Source: Terrimonas sp. (lineage in GTDB: Bacteria; Bacteroidota; Bacteroidia; Chitinophagales; Chitinophagaceae). From it: a DNA stretch of 64,000 nt. A program made the translations under genes and the position numbers. The stretch lies in NCBI RefSeq assembly GCF_003075435.1, contig NZ_QCZJ01000003.1, positions 248,001-312,000 of the forward strand, given 5' to 3'. The notes below the pieces were generated by a model that was not told the DNA's origin, searched no databases, and saw nothing but the letters and a program-made list of their open reading frames with translations. Shown here piece after piece: positions 35,492 through 44,686 of this stretch; the stretch's first letter is position 1; each line of letters begins with the position of its first letter.

Positions 35492-38400
35492 ATGAAAACT
35501 ATGAAGCGGCTTTATTTGAGTGTTTTTTTATATCGTATAGTACTTTCATTTATATTATTATCTGTCCTTTGTAGCAGTTTGATGGCCCAGGTGCAAACGC
35601 AAAAGGCTGTAACTGCTAATATAAATTCTAATATCGGCGGGTTTTATGAGTCTTTACCGGTAGATTATGCTTCTCAGCCAACAAAGAAATTTCCTTTATT
35701 GGTCTTTATACACGGAATAGGGGAATTGGGAAATGGAACAACACAGTTGACAAAAGTTTTGGTTAATGGTATTCCCAAGTTGTTGAATAATGGTAAATTC
35801 CCGGCATCTTTCACCGTTGGAGGAGAGAATTTTTCTTTTATTATTATATCACCTCAATTAAAAACACCTAATAATCCTGTCGAGAATGTACAATCGACCA
35901 TAGATTATGCACTGAAAAATTATAGAGTTGATGAGCAAAGAATTTATTTAACAGGATTAAGTATGGGGGGGATGGAGAGCTGGAGATATGCAGGAGCAGC
36001 GAAAAGCTATTCTGATAAGCTTGCTGCTTTGCTGCTGGTTTGCCCAAACATTGACACTTTTGTAAATGGTGTAACCCCAGATCCGCTTGGAGCTGCTAAA
36101 AATGCAGCATTGTCTAACCTGCCTGTATGGATAACAAATAACAGGGGCGACCCTTCAGCATATGTTTATAAGGCTATCGCCTTACAAAGGTTTATAAATG
36201 ATAATAATCCTGATCCTTTGGCTAAGCTGACAATATTTGAGAATAATAACTCCCATGATGCATGGACTAAAACGTACGACCCTGCTTTTAAAGAAGATGG
36301 AAAAAATGTATATGAATGGATGCTGAGTTATAAAAGAGGAACGGTAATTACACCCTCTCCTCCTGTTGCAGATGCAGGTTCTGCACAAACAATTACACTC
36401 CCGGTTAATAGTGTCACCCTGGATGGTAGTAAATCAACAGCGCCTTCAGGAAGTATAGCATCTTATTTATGGACTAAACTTTCAGGTCCTGCTTCGGGCA
36501 CAATCAGTACTCCTTCAGGAGTATCAACCAAAATAATTAATCTGCAGGAAGGAACATACGAGTTTCAATTGCAGGTAACTGATAATAATGGAAAAACCGC
36601 TACTGCGAAAGTAACAGTGAAGGTTAATCCTGCACCGTTGCCACCGGTAGCTAATGCCGGTAACCCGCAAACTATAACATTACCTTCTAACAGTGTTACA
36701 TTAAACGGAAGCGCATCTACAGCCCCTTCCGGAACAATTACCAACTATCAATGGAGTAAAGTATCAGGACCAACTGATGGAACCATTTCAAATTCCTCCT
36801 CAGCTATTACTACTGCAACTAATTTAGTTAACGGTGTATATGTTTTTCAACTCAAAATTACAGATAGCAATGGTGCTACTTCAGTAGCGAGCGTCTCTAT
36901 TACGGTGAACGCAGCTCCTGTGCCACCTGTTGCAGATGCCGGTAATGGGCAAATCATTACTTTACCAACCAATACTGCCTCATTGGATGGCAGTGCATCA
37001 ACTGCACCTGCCGGTAATATAGTTAAGTATGAGTGGAGTAAAATATCCGGACCCACCGGTGGAACTATCGTAAGTGCCGGCAATGCCAAAACTGCTATTA
37101 CAGGACTTACCCAGGGCTTATATGAATATGAGTTGAAAGTAACAGATAATCTTGGTTCCTCTGCTGTTGATGTGGTTTCCGTAACAGTAAATCCTGCGCC
37201 TGCACCGCCTGTTGCAGATGCAGGTGATGATACAAGTATTCAACTCCCGGTTAATACAATTACATTAGATGCAAGTGCATCATTATCGCCTGATGGAACT
37301 ATAACAGGTTATTTGTGGACTAAAATTTCAGGACCTGCTCAAGGAATTATTAGCGATCCCACAAATGTCAGCACTGATATTGTAAACCTTGTGGAAGGCA
37401 TATATCAATTCCAGGTGAAGGTTACAGATAATAATGGCAATTCGTCAATATCAACTGTAACAGTTACGGTAAAACCAGCGCCATTACCACCGGCAGCGGT
37501 AGCGGGTTCTGATAAGACCATAACGCTTCCTGTAAATAGTGTAATGCTTGACGGAAGCGGCTCAACAGCACCATCCGGCAGTATTGTAAGTTATGAATGG
37601 AGTAAAGTGTCCGGTCCTGTGCCCGGCACACTATCAAACACAGCAATAGTTAATCCCGGGGCGAATAACCTTACCGAAGGCGTATACAAATTCCAGTTAA
37701 AAGTAACTGACAATAATGGCTTAAGTGCAACATCCACGGTAACGGTAACGGTGAAGCCTGCGTTATTACCGCCTGCAGCTAATGCGGGTAATGCACAAAC
37801 AATAGTATTACCACAGAATAGTGTAATGCTTGATGGAAGTAAGTCAACAGCTCCATCGGGAAGCATAGTGAGCTATGAGTGGAAGAAGTTATCAGGGGGT
37901 AATGCAGTGATAGTGGATGCAGGTTCTGCAGGCACCGCGGTAAATGGTCTTGCAGAAGGAGTATATATATTTGAATTAAAAGTAACTGACAGTAACGGAC
38001 AAAGTTCAGCGGCAACAGTAACCATAACTGTTAAGGCTGCTCCGTTACCTCCGGTAGCAAATGCAGGAAGCGGGCAAACGATAATATTACCAGATAATAG
38101 TATAACGCTTGATGGAAGTAAATCATCATCTTCTTCAGGGTCAATAGTAAATTATGAATGGAAACAGATATCCGGGCCGTCATCGGTAACAATAGCAGAT
38201 ATTAACAATGTAACTACAAGTGTAAGTGACCTTACAGAAGGTGTATATGAATTTGAATTAAAGGTGACAGACAGTAATGGTTTGAGTGCAACAGCCACAA
38301 TAACTGTTACCGTAATGCCATTGTCAACAATCCCGGTTGCTGATGCGGGCAGCGATATAACAATTACCCTGCCTGTTAACAGTATAACACTGGATGGCAG

Positions 38401-41400
38401 CGGATCAACTGCACCGTCAGGGACTATAGACAGTTACTTATGGACAAAAGTATCTGGTTCATCAGATGCTGTTATAGCAAATTCAACTGCTGCAAATACA
38501 GCTGTAACTTCTTTGTCAGAAGGTATATATGAGTTTGAATTAAAAGTAACCGATAATAACGGGCAAACTTCAACAGCTATGATAACTGTTACGGTGAACC
38601 CGGCATTACTGCCTCCAGTATCAGATGCAGGCTTGGATCAAACGATTGCTCTTCCCCAGAATAATATAATACTGGATGGCAGCGGATCAACAGCACCATC
38701 GGGCAGTATAGTTAGTTATGAATGGAGCAAAGTATCTGGGCCGGCAGATGGTGTTATTGCAAGCGCGGTAAGTGTAACTACAAGCGTAAGTGATCTTGCA
38801 GAAGGTGTGTATGTGTTTGAGTTAAAAATAACAGACAGTAACGGCAATTCATCCACATCTACAGTAACAATTACTGTAAATGCAGCACCGCTTCCACCTG
38901 TAGCAAGTGCAGGAGCTGATCAAACTATTACACTCCCGGTTAATAGTGTAATACTGGATGGTAGCGGATCAACTGCTCCTTCAGGCAGTATAGTAAGCTA
39001 TGAATGGAGTAAGGTATCAGGGCCGTCAGCAGGAATATTATCAGATGCTGGTATTGTAAATCCAACGGCAGGCAGTCTCGCAGAAGGAGTATATAAATTC
39101 CAGGTAAAAGTAACTGATGATAATGGACAGAGCTCAACAGCAACAGTAACCATCACAGTTAAGCCTGCGCCATTGCCGCCTGTAGCTAACGCGGGTTCCG
39201 CACAAGTCATCACGCTTCCTGTTAACAGTATCACGCTTGATGGAAGCAAATCAACAGCCCCATCGGGTAGTATAATAAGTTATGAGTGGAAGAAATTATC
39301 TGGCGGCAATGCGGTGATAGCAGATGCCGGTTCAGCGGGCACCGCAGTAAGTGAACTTGCAGACGGTGTATACACATTTGAGTTAAAAGTAACAGATAAT
39401 AATGGACTAAGTGCAACTGCTACAGTAACTGTTACGGTAAAAGCAGTGCCAGTGCCTCCAATGGCAGATGCGGGTAATAATATCACAATAACATTGCCTG
39501 CAAACAGTGTTACCCTGGATGGCAGTGGATCAACTGCACCGTCAGGTAGTATCGCATCATATTCATGGCGCAAAGTATCTGGCCCGTCAGATGCTGTGAT
39601 TGCGGATGCTGCAAAAGCAGGTACAATAGTAAGTGGCCTTGCAGAAGGAATATATGAATTTGAATTAAAAGTGACAGACAGTAATGGATTGAGTGCCACC
39701 GCAACTGTAACAGTTGTTGTAAAAGCGGCACCATTACCTCCAATAGCCGATGCGGGTAGTGATGCTACTATTACGTTGCCTGCAAGCAGCATTACATTAG
39801 ATGGTAGTAAATCAACTGCTCCATCCGGTAATATAGTTAAGTATGAGTGGAGTAAAATATCAGGTTCGCCAGATGCTGTTATTGAAGATGCTTCAAATAT
39901 GGGTACAACAGTGAGCGGGCTTACAGAAGGTGTATATATTTTTGAATTGAAGGTTACCGATAATAATGGTAATTTATCTACATCTACAATAGCAGTTACT
40001 GTAAAACCTGAGCCATTACCTCCGGTAGCCAACGCTGGTGCTGATCAAACCATAACGCTTCCGCTGAACACCATAAAACTTGATGGAAGTGGATCTACAG
40101 CACCATCCGGCAGTATTGATAGTTATGCCTGGACTAAAATTTCAGGACCTGCTCAAGGAATTATTAGCGATCCCACAAATGTCAGCACTGATATTGTAAA
40201 CCTTGTGGAAGGCATATATCAATTCCAGGTGAAGGTTACAGATAATAATGGCAATTCGTCAATATCAACTGTAACAGTTACGGTAAAACCAGCGCCATTA
40301 CCACCGGCAGCGGTAGCGGGTTCTGATAAGACCATAACGCTTCCTGTAAATAGTGTAATGCTTGACGGAAGCGGCTCAACAGCACCATCCGGCAGTATTG
40401 TAAGTTATGAATGGAGTAAAGTGTCCGGTCCTGTGCCCGGCACACTATCAAACACAGCAATAGTTAATCCCGGGGCGAATAACCTTACCGAAGGCGTATA
40501 CAAATTCCAGTTAAAAGTAACTGACAATAATGGCTTAAGTGCAACATCCACGGTAACGGTAACGGTGAAGCCTGCGTTATTACCGCCTGCAGCTAATGCG
40601 GGTAATGCACAAACAATAGTATTACCACAGAATAGTGTAATGCTTGATGGAAGTAAGTCAACAGCTCCATCGGGAAGCATAGTGAGCTATGAGTGGAAGA
40701 AGTTATCAGGGGGTAATGCAGTGATAGTGGATGCAGGTTCTGCAGGCACCGCGGTAAATGGTCTTGCAGAAGGAGTATATATATTTGAATTAAAAGTAAC
40801 TGACAGTAACGGACAAAGTTCAGCGGCAACAGTAACCATAACTGTTAAGGCTGCTCCGCCACCACCTGTAGCAAATGCAGGAGATGCTCAAACAATAGTG
40901 TTACCTGTTAATACGGTGAAATTAGATGGCAGTAAATCTGCATCTGCCGCCGGCAGTATAGTGAGCTATAAGTGGAGCATATTATCAGGACCTTTGGGAA
41001 GTGCTATAGTAAGCGCTGCAACTGTAAAAACAGAAGTAAACAATCTTACAGAAGGTACCTACCAGGTACAACTGAAAGTGACTGATAATCTTGGAGGCAC
41101 GGCTACATCAATAGTAACCATAACTGTTAAGCCTGCGCCTAAACCACCTGTTGCTAATGCCGGTAGTGCACAAACTATTACGCTGCCGGTAAATGTTGCT
41201 ACGTTGAACGCAACATTATCAACTGCGCCTGAAGGGCAAATAAAAAGCTTTGTATGGACAAAAATATCTGGTCCGCAACAAGGAACAATTGCAGAGCCTT
41301 CATCCGGTATGACAACAGTTACCGGGTTGGTAGCAGGAACCTATCAATTCCAGGTAAAAGTAACTGACAACAATGGTAAATCATCAACAGCCAGTGTGTC

Positions 41401-42265
41401 TGTTATTGTAAATCCTGCAGTAGTTAAGCCGCCTGTTGCCAATGCTGGTAAAGGTTTTGAAGTTCATCTTCCGGTAAATGCCATACAGCTTGATGGAAGT
41501 AAATCATATGCGCAGGAAGGAAGTATCAGGGAGTACAAGTGGATTGTTGTATCAGGTACTAAACCTGTTAACCTGTTAAATGCTACTACCGTAAACCCCA
41601 GTATACTTACTATTGAGCCGGGTGTATATGTATTCCGCTTGTTTGTGTATGATACCAATGGATCAGTTGACTCTGCTGATGTAACTATGGATGTATTTGC
41701 TGAAGATATCAGGCCCGAACCTCCGGTGGCTAATATCATAAGCGATACAACTATATCTGTTACTGATGTATTGATGCTTGATGGAACAAGCTCATACAGT
41801 ACCTATGATCATATTATAAAATATGAATGGACATTAACTGCCGGCCCTGCTGTAGTTGAAATAAAGGAAAATGATGGTTCGCTTGCATCCGTTTCAGGAT
41901 TTGTAGAAGGGGAGTACCAGTTTGAGCTTATTGTAACAGACAGCAAGGGTAATACCGGCAAGTCTGTTGTAAAAGTATTGGTTAATAATCCCGGAGGCAG
42001 ACCAGACTTATCTCAAACAATGCAGGTATATCCAAACCCGGCACAAAACATTATACATGTTAATCTGGCGGGAGATGCAAAAGGAAGAACTATGATGGAT
42101 ATATTTGATGCAGGTGGAAAGAAGGTACTACACAAAGAAGTTATTAAAGATAACAATGCCTTCTACCAGACAATAGATGTATCGAAGCTGGAAAAAGGTA
42201 TATATTTTATAGAAGTTATCGTAGACTACAGGTATAGATCTACATATAAACTGGTGAAATTATAA
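35492..42265 (+). CDS. Giant secreted esterase with 20 PKD-like repeats and T9SS tail
   Basis: 2257 residues. Signal peptide to about 32. An alpha/beta-hydrolase domain (about 45-285) follows, with the HGIGELG loop at 74-80, nucleophile Ser157 in GLSMGG and a candidate catalytic His255 (NSHDAW). From residue 290 to about 2168 there are 20 tandem PKD/Ig-like domains of 93-94 residues, most starting PPVA(N/D)AG and ending VTVTVKPAPL. The last about 90 residues (MQVYPNPAQNIIHV...KGIYFIEV) are a type IX secretion type A sorting domain. The protein should be exported across both membranes and be surface-bound or released, the repeats acting as a stalk or glycan-binding spacer. Domains 4-7 and 14-17 share a 729-bp identical DNA segment. 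The reaction is inferred only from the fold; a carbohydrate esterase is likely. Confidence 0.9.
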   Translation: MKTMKRLYLSVFLYRIVLSFILLSVLCSSLMAQVQTQKAVTANINSNIGGFYESLPVDYASQPTKKFPLLVFIHGIGELGNGTTQLTKVLVNGIPKLLNNGKFPASFTVGGENFSFIIISPQLKTPNNPVENVQSTIDYALKNYRVDEQRIYLTGLSMGGMESWRYAGAAKSYSDKLAALLLVCPNIDTFVNGVTPDPLGAAKNAALSNLPVWITNNRGDPSAYVYKAIALQRFINDNNPDPLAKLTIFENNNSHDAWTKTYDPAFKEDGKNVYEWMLSYKRGTVITPSPPVADAGSAQTITLPVNSVTLDGSKSTAPSGSIASYLWTKLSGPASGTISTPSGVSTKIINLQEGTYEFQLQVTDNNGKTATAKVTVKVNPAPLPPVANAGNPQTITLPSNSVTLNGSASTAPSGTITNYQWSKVSGPTDGTISNSSSAITTATNLVNGVYVFQLKITDSNGATSVASVSITVNAAPVPPVADAGNGQIITLPTNTASLDGSASTAPAGNIVKYEWSKISGPTGGTIVSAGNAKTAITGLTQGLYEYELKVTDNLGSSAVDVVSVTVNPAPAPPVADAGDDTSIQLPVNTITLDASASLSPDGTITGYLWTKISGPAQGIISDPTNVSTDIVNLVEGIYQFQVKVTDNNGNSSISTVTVTVKPAPLPPAAVAGSDKTITLPVNSVMLDGSGSTAPSGSIVSYEWSKVSGPVPGTLSNTAIVNPGANNLTEGVYKFQLKVTDNNGLSATSTVTVTVKPALLPPAANAGNAQTIVLPQNSVMLDGSKSTAPSGSIVSYEWKKLSGGNAVIVDAGSAGTAVNGLAEGVYIFELKVTDSNGQSSAATVTITVKAAPLPPVANAGSGQTIILPDNSITLDGSKSSSSSGSIVNYEWKQISGPSSVTIADINNVTTSVSDLTEGVYEFELKVTDSNGLSATATITVTVMPLSTIPVADAGSDITITLPVNSITLDGSGSTAPSGTIDSYLWTKVSGSSDAVIANSTAANTAVTSLSEGIYEFELKVTDNNGQTSTAMITVTVNPALLPPVSDAGLDQTIALPQNNIILDGSGSTAPSGSIVSYEWSKVSGPADGVIASAVSVTTSVSDLAEGVYVFELKITDSNGNSSTSTVTITVNAAPLPPVASAGADQTITLPVNSVILDGSGSTAPSGSIVSYEWSKVSGPSAGILSDAGIVNPTAGSLAEGVYKFQVKVTDDNGQSSTATVTITVKPAPLPPVANAGSAQVITLPVNSITLDGSKSTAPSGSIISYEWKKLSGGNAVIADAGSAGTAVSELADGVYTFELKVTDNNGLSATATVTVTVKAVPVPPMADAGNNITITLPANSVTLDGSGSTAPSGSIASYSWRKVSGPSDAVIADAAKAGTIVSGLAEGIYEFELKVTDSNGLSATATVTVVVKAAPLPPIADAGSDATITLPASSITLDGSKSTAPSGNIVKYEWSKISGSPDAVIEDASNMGTTVSGLTEGVYIFELKVTDNNGNLSTSTIAVTVKPEPLPPVANAGADQTITLPLNTIKLDGSGSTAPSGSIDSYAWTKISGPAQGIISDPTNVSTDIVNLVEGIYQFQVKVTDNNGNSSISTVTVTVKPAPLPPAAVAGSDKTITLPVNSVMLDGSGSTAPSGSIVSYEWSKVSGPVPGTLSNTAIVNPGANNLTEGVYKFQLKVTDNNGLSATSTVTVTVKPALLPPAANAGNAQTIVLPQNSVMLDGSKSTAPSGSIVSYEWKKLSGGNAVIVDAGSAGTAVNGLAEGVYIFELKVTDSNGQSSAATVTITVKAAPPPPVANAGDAQTIVLPVNTVKLDGSKSASAAGSIVSYKWSILSGPLGSAIVSAATVKTEVNNLTEGTYQVQLKVTDNLGGTATSIVTITVKPAPKPPVANAGSAQTITLPVNVATLNATLSTAPEGQIKSFVWTKISGPQQGTIAEPSSGMTTVTGLVAGTYQFQVKVTDNNGKSSTASVSVIVNPAVVKPPVANAGKGFEVHLPVNAIQLDGSKSYAQEGSIREYKWIVVSGTKPVNLLNATTVNPSILTIEPGVYVFRLFVYDTNGSVDSADVTMDVFAEDIRPEPPVANIISDTTISVTDVLMLDGTSSYSTYDHIIKYEWTLTAGPAVVEIKENDGSLASVSGFVEGEYQFELIVTDSKGNTGKSVVKVLVNNPGGRPDLSQTMQVYPNPAQNIIHVNLAGDAKGRTMMDIFDAGGKKVLHKEVIKDNNAFYQTIDVSKLEKGIYFIEVIVDYRYRSTYKLVKL
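37316..38044 (+). repeat. 729-bp perfect direct repeat, copy 1
   Basis: Base-for-base identical to 40130-40858, 2814 bp away, by direct comparison. It starts within PKD domain 4 and ends at the beginning of domain 7. Flanking domains are much more diverged at DNA level. Confidence 0.95.
40130..40858 (+). repeat. 729-bp perfect direct repeat, copy 2
   Basis: Second identical copy of 37316-38044; runs from within PKD domain 14 to the start of domain 17, in frame (243 codons). Confidence 0.95.
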
Positions 42266-42267
42266 CA

Positions 42268-42861
42268 TCAGCGAAAAGGCTTATAATATGCAGAGGTGGC
42301 AAGCGCTAACATGGGCTTGTCACCTTTTGTATCTCCAAAGCAAAATATTTCTTCATATGCAGACAGATCGAATGTTTCTTTAATTCTTTTTACTTTTTCA
42401 GTACCGTAGCAATTTTCGCCATGTATTTTCCCGGTAATATGCCCGTGTTTTACCTCAAGTAATGTTGCAATGCATTGCAGATTATTTTTCCTGCACCACG
42501 GTGCTATCCAGTTTTCAGGTGACGCAGATACGATTACTACTGGAATATTATTCTCTTTAAATTCATTGATTTTTTTTATTGCTGCCGGTCTGATCAATTG
42601 GGGAATGATTTTTTCGGCAAATACATCGCATTGTTGCTGAAATAAATCTATGGGTGTATGCTCAAAGAAGTGAGTCAAAAATTGTTCTTTAACAAACTGA
42701 TTGGAGATAAGTTTAAGTTTCATGGCGGCAATCCAGGGAGATAGTTTTAAAAATCCGGTATACAATCCGGTTCTTCCTTTGTAGTATTTTACTATTTCCA
42801 GAAGTGTATCCTTGGTTGTAAGGGTTCCGTCAAAATCAAAAAATGCGATTGCCTTTTTCAA
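42268..42861 (-). CDS. HAD-IB family phosphatase
   Basis: 197 residues. Motif I DFDGTLT (nucleophile Asp9, acid/base Asp11), motif II in VVIVSAS, and motif IV FGDTKGDKPML are intact, so it should be active. Related to SerB-like HAD-IB phosphatases. Its start overlaps the stop of the SDR gene by 4 bp, and with the UbiA-like gene it forms an operon. Position suggests it removes the 5-phosphate from polyprenyl-phosphoryl-ribose-5-phosphate, the step assigned to a different enzyme in mycobacteria; this is inference. Confidence 0.87.
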   Translation of the reverse strand: MKKAIAFFDFDGTLTTKDTLLEIVKYYKGRTGLYTGFLKLSPWIAAMKLKLISNQFVKEQFLTHFFEHTPIDLFQQQCDVFAEKIIPQLIRPAAIKKINEFKENNIPVVIVSASPENWIAPWCRKNNLQCIATLLEVKHGHITGKIHGENCYGTEKVKRIKETFDLSAYEEIFCFGDTKGDKPMLALATSAYYKPFR

Positions 42862-43589
42862 AGTGTTTTCTTTTTAAAAATAGTTTCAGGAATGCATTTA
42901 ATGATAAACATGATCCATTTCCAGAACCACTTAATATAGATTATATCTTTCCGTTTAATAATCGCATTATAAGTGTATGTTGCTACATCCTCCGGTGTTG
43001 CGGTAAGTAGTTTGGGAAGCTTAAGATGCTCTGTCATTTTTGTGTATACAAATCCAGGTAAAACAGAAACTACATGCACATTGTCTTTATATAGTTTATT
43101 TCTCAGCCCCGACAGGTAAGCGGTAAACCCCGCTTTCGCGCTTCCATAAATATAATTGTTTTGCCTTCCTCTTTCCCCTGCCACAGAACTGATACCAGCA
43201 ATAATGCCTTCCTTTTTTGAACCAAAATCTGTTGCAATGATGTTAAGAATGCTTACTGCTCCTGTGTAATTGGTTTCAATGGTTCTGAGTGCTTCTTCCC
43301 ATACAGTGATGGCAATATCATTGTCAGCCATATAACCAAACACACAGACCACTATATCAGGCGATGAAGGGAGCGATGCATAGAATTGCCGGTGCGAAGA
43401 AAAATCAGTTACATCAAAAGCGTGTGCAGTACAATTGCGCTGAAAACGTATTTTCAAATCAGAAACCAGTGCCGAAATTTCCTCAGGCTTGCGGCATGCT
43501 AGCTGAATATCATATTCTTTTTCTGCGAATTTACGGGCAATAGCTTTGCCCATATCAGATGTGGCACCAAGTATAAGTACAACAGGCAT
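42858..43589 (-). CDS. SDR oxidoreductase, DprE2-like
   Basis: 243 residues. Rossmann motif ILGATSDMGKAIA at the N-terminus, catalytic YGSAK (YxxxK) preceded by SSVAGERGR, and a hydrophobic C-terminal segment (KWFWKWIMFIIKCIPE) suggesting membrane association. The sequence fits decaprenylphosphoryl-2-keto-erythro-pentose reductases (DprE2), which make polyprenyl-phosphoryl-arabinose from the 2-keto intermediate. Middle gene of the UbiA-SDR-HAD operon. The usual FAD-dependent partner (DprE1) is not adjacent. Confidence 0.82.
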   Translation of the reverse strand: MPVVLILGATSDMGKAIARKFAEKEYDIQLACRKPEEISALVSDLKIRFQRNCTAHAFDVTDFSSHRQFYASLPSSPDIVVCVFGYMADNDIAITVWEEALRTIETNYTGAVSILNIIATDFGSKKEGIIAGISSVAGERGRQNNYIYGSAKAGFTAYLSGLRNKLYKDNVHVVSVLPGFVYTKMTEHLKLPKLLTATPEDVATYTYNAIIKRKDIIYIKWFWKWIMFIIKCIPETIFKKKTL

Positions 43590-43597
43590 TGCTTTCT

Positions 43598-44482
43598 TTA
43601 ATTAAAAAAAGGAATTTTTTTTGCATAAATAAGAAAATAAAAGCTAATCATCCATAACAGAATAGAGATTTGTATAAACCTATCCTTATATAAAATCTTG
43701 GTTGGAGATCCTGAATCAGCATGCACATATATTATTTGCAGGTAACGCATAATGCCCGCCATTACAAACAGGGCGGTTATATATAGTCTTTCAGTATGAT
43801 GGCGTTTAATAACACCTTCAGATACAGTAAACATGAAATAGGAAACAATCATCACAGCAGATACGAGGGCCAGCATTGTATTTAAAAAATCTATCGTGTA
43901 TCCTTTCACTACCTTGCGCATATCTACTCCCGAAGAAAGCTTTATTAAAACATCGTCTCTTCTTTTACCGATAGCCATGAACAAAGCAAGCAGGAATACC
44001 ATAATATTCATCCAGATGGTTACATCAACATGTGCTAATGCGCCTCCGGACCGGATACGTAATGAAAATCCTATAGCTATAATAAATATGTCCAGAATAG
44101 GAATGTTTTTCAGCCCAAATGAATACGCTAAATTCAGAACAAAATATATAGATAATAAAATAAAAAAACGGTTATTGGTAAAATATGCAATAGCAAAGCC
44201 GGCTATAATAAGTATACCGCAAATGATCAGTGCAACAGCCGGCGAAGCTTTGCCCGAAGCAAGAGGCCGGTTTCTTTTTTCAGGATGTTTTCGGTCATCT
44301 TCTCTATCGCCATAGTCATTTATTATATAAATGCTGCTTGCAATAAAGCAAAACGCGATGAATCCAATAAAAACATTTATGATTTTTGATGTGTCAAATA
44401 TATCTCCTGAGAAAAAAAGAGGTACGTATAAAAAAAGATTTTTTGCCCAATCTTTTGGTCTCAATAGTTTTAAGTATATCAC
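43598..44482 (-). CDS. UbiA-family polyprenyl-phosphate phosphoribosyltransferase-like
   Basis: 294 residues, about 8-9 membrane segments. The opening LLRPKDWAKNLFLYVPLFF and the active-site loop NDYGDREDDRKHPEKR followed by NRPLASG (from Asn55) closely follow decaprenyl-phosphate 5-phosphoribosyltransferase (Rv3806c type). That enzyme transfers phosphoribose from PRPP to a polyprenyl phosphate. First gene of the operon, divergent from a GT-C-like protein that could use the product. Other UbiA activities (prenylquinone synthesis) fit less well given the neighbours. Confidence 0.82.
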   Translation of the reverse strand: MIYLKLLRPKDWAKNLFLYVPLFFSGDIFDTSKIINVFIGFIAFCFIASSIYIINDYGDREDDRKHPEKRNRPLASGKASPAVALIICGILIIAGFAIAYFTNNRFFILLSIYFVLNLAYSFGLKNIPILDIFIIAIGFSLRIRSGGALAHVDVTIWMNIMVFLLALFMAIGKRRDDVLIKLSSGVDMRKVVKGYTIDFLNTMLALVSAVMIVSYFMFTVSEGVIKRHHTERLYITALFVMAGIMRYLQIIYVHADSGSPTKILYKDRFIQISILLWMISFYFLIYAKKIPFFN

Positions 44483-44514
44483 TGGGTAGCTTATTAGTGA
44501 TTATAAAAGAAAAA

Positions 44515-44547
44515 AGTGATAATAAAAAGATTTTGATATTTATCACT
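44515..44547. repeat. 8-bp inverted repeat in divergent promoter region
   Basis: AGTGATAA (44515-44522) and TTATCACT (44540-44547), in the 204-bp gap between the divergent UbiA-like and GT-C-like genes. Possible operator; evidence is symmetry and position only. Confidence 0.3.
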
Positions 44548-44686
44548 CTGATTCAATAACGTACCAATTGAATACGTTAGTATTATTAGTAAAGATAAGA
44601 TATAGATAATGCATTAAGAAGGTTTTTGATCAGGGTTCTTATGAATTTATGCTTCTAATCTATATTTTTACAAATTAACCGAGTTT

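Noticed and set aside
39280-40032. 250-codon minus-strand frame inside the PKD array (and similar shorter ones)
   Set aside because: It repeats with the domain period and is a by-product of the repetitive, stop-poor coding sequence on the other strand.
36359-42000. CRISPR-like direct repeats
   Set aside because: The repeats are 282-bp protein domains in a single open reading frame, not short repeats with unique spacers.
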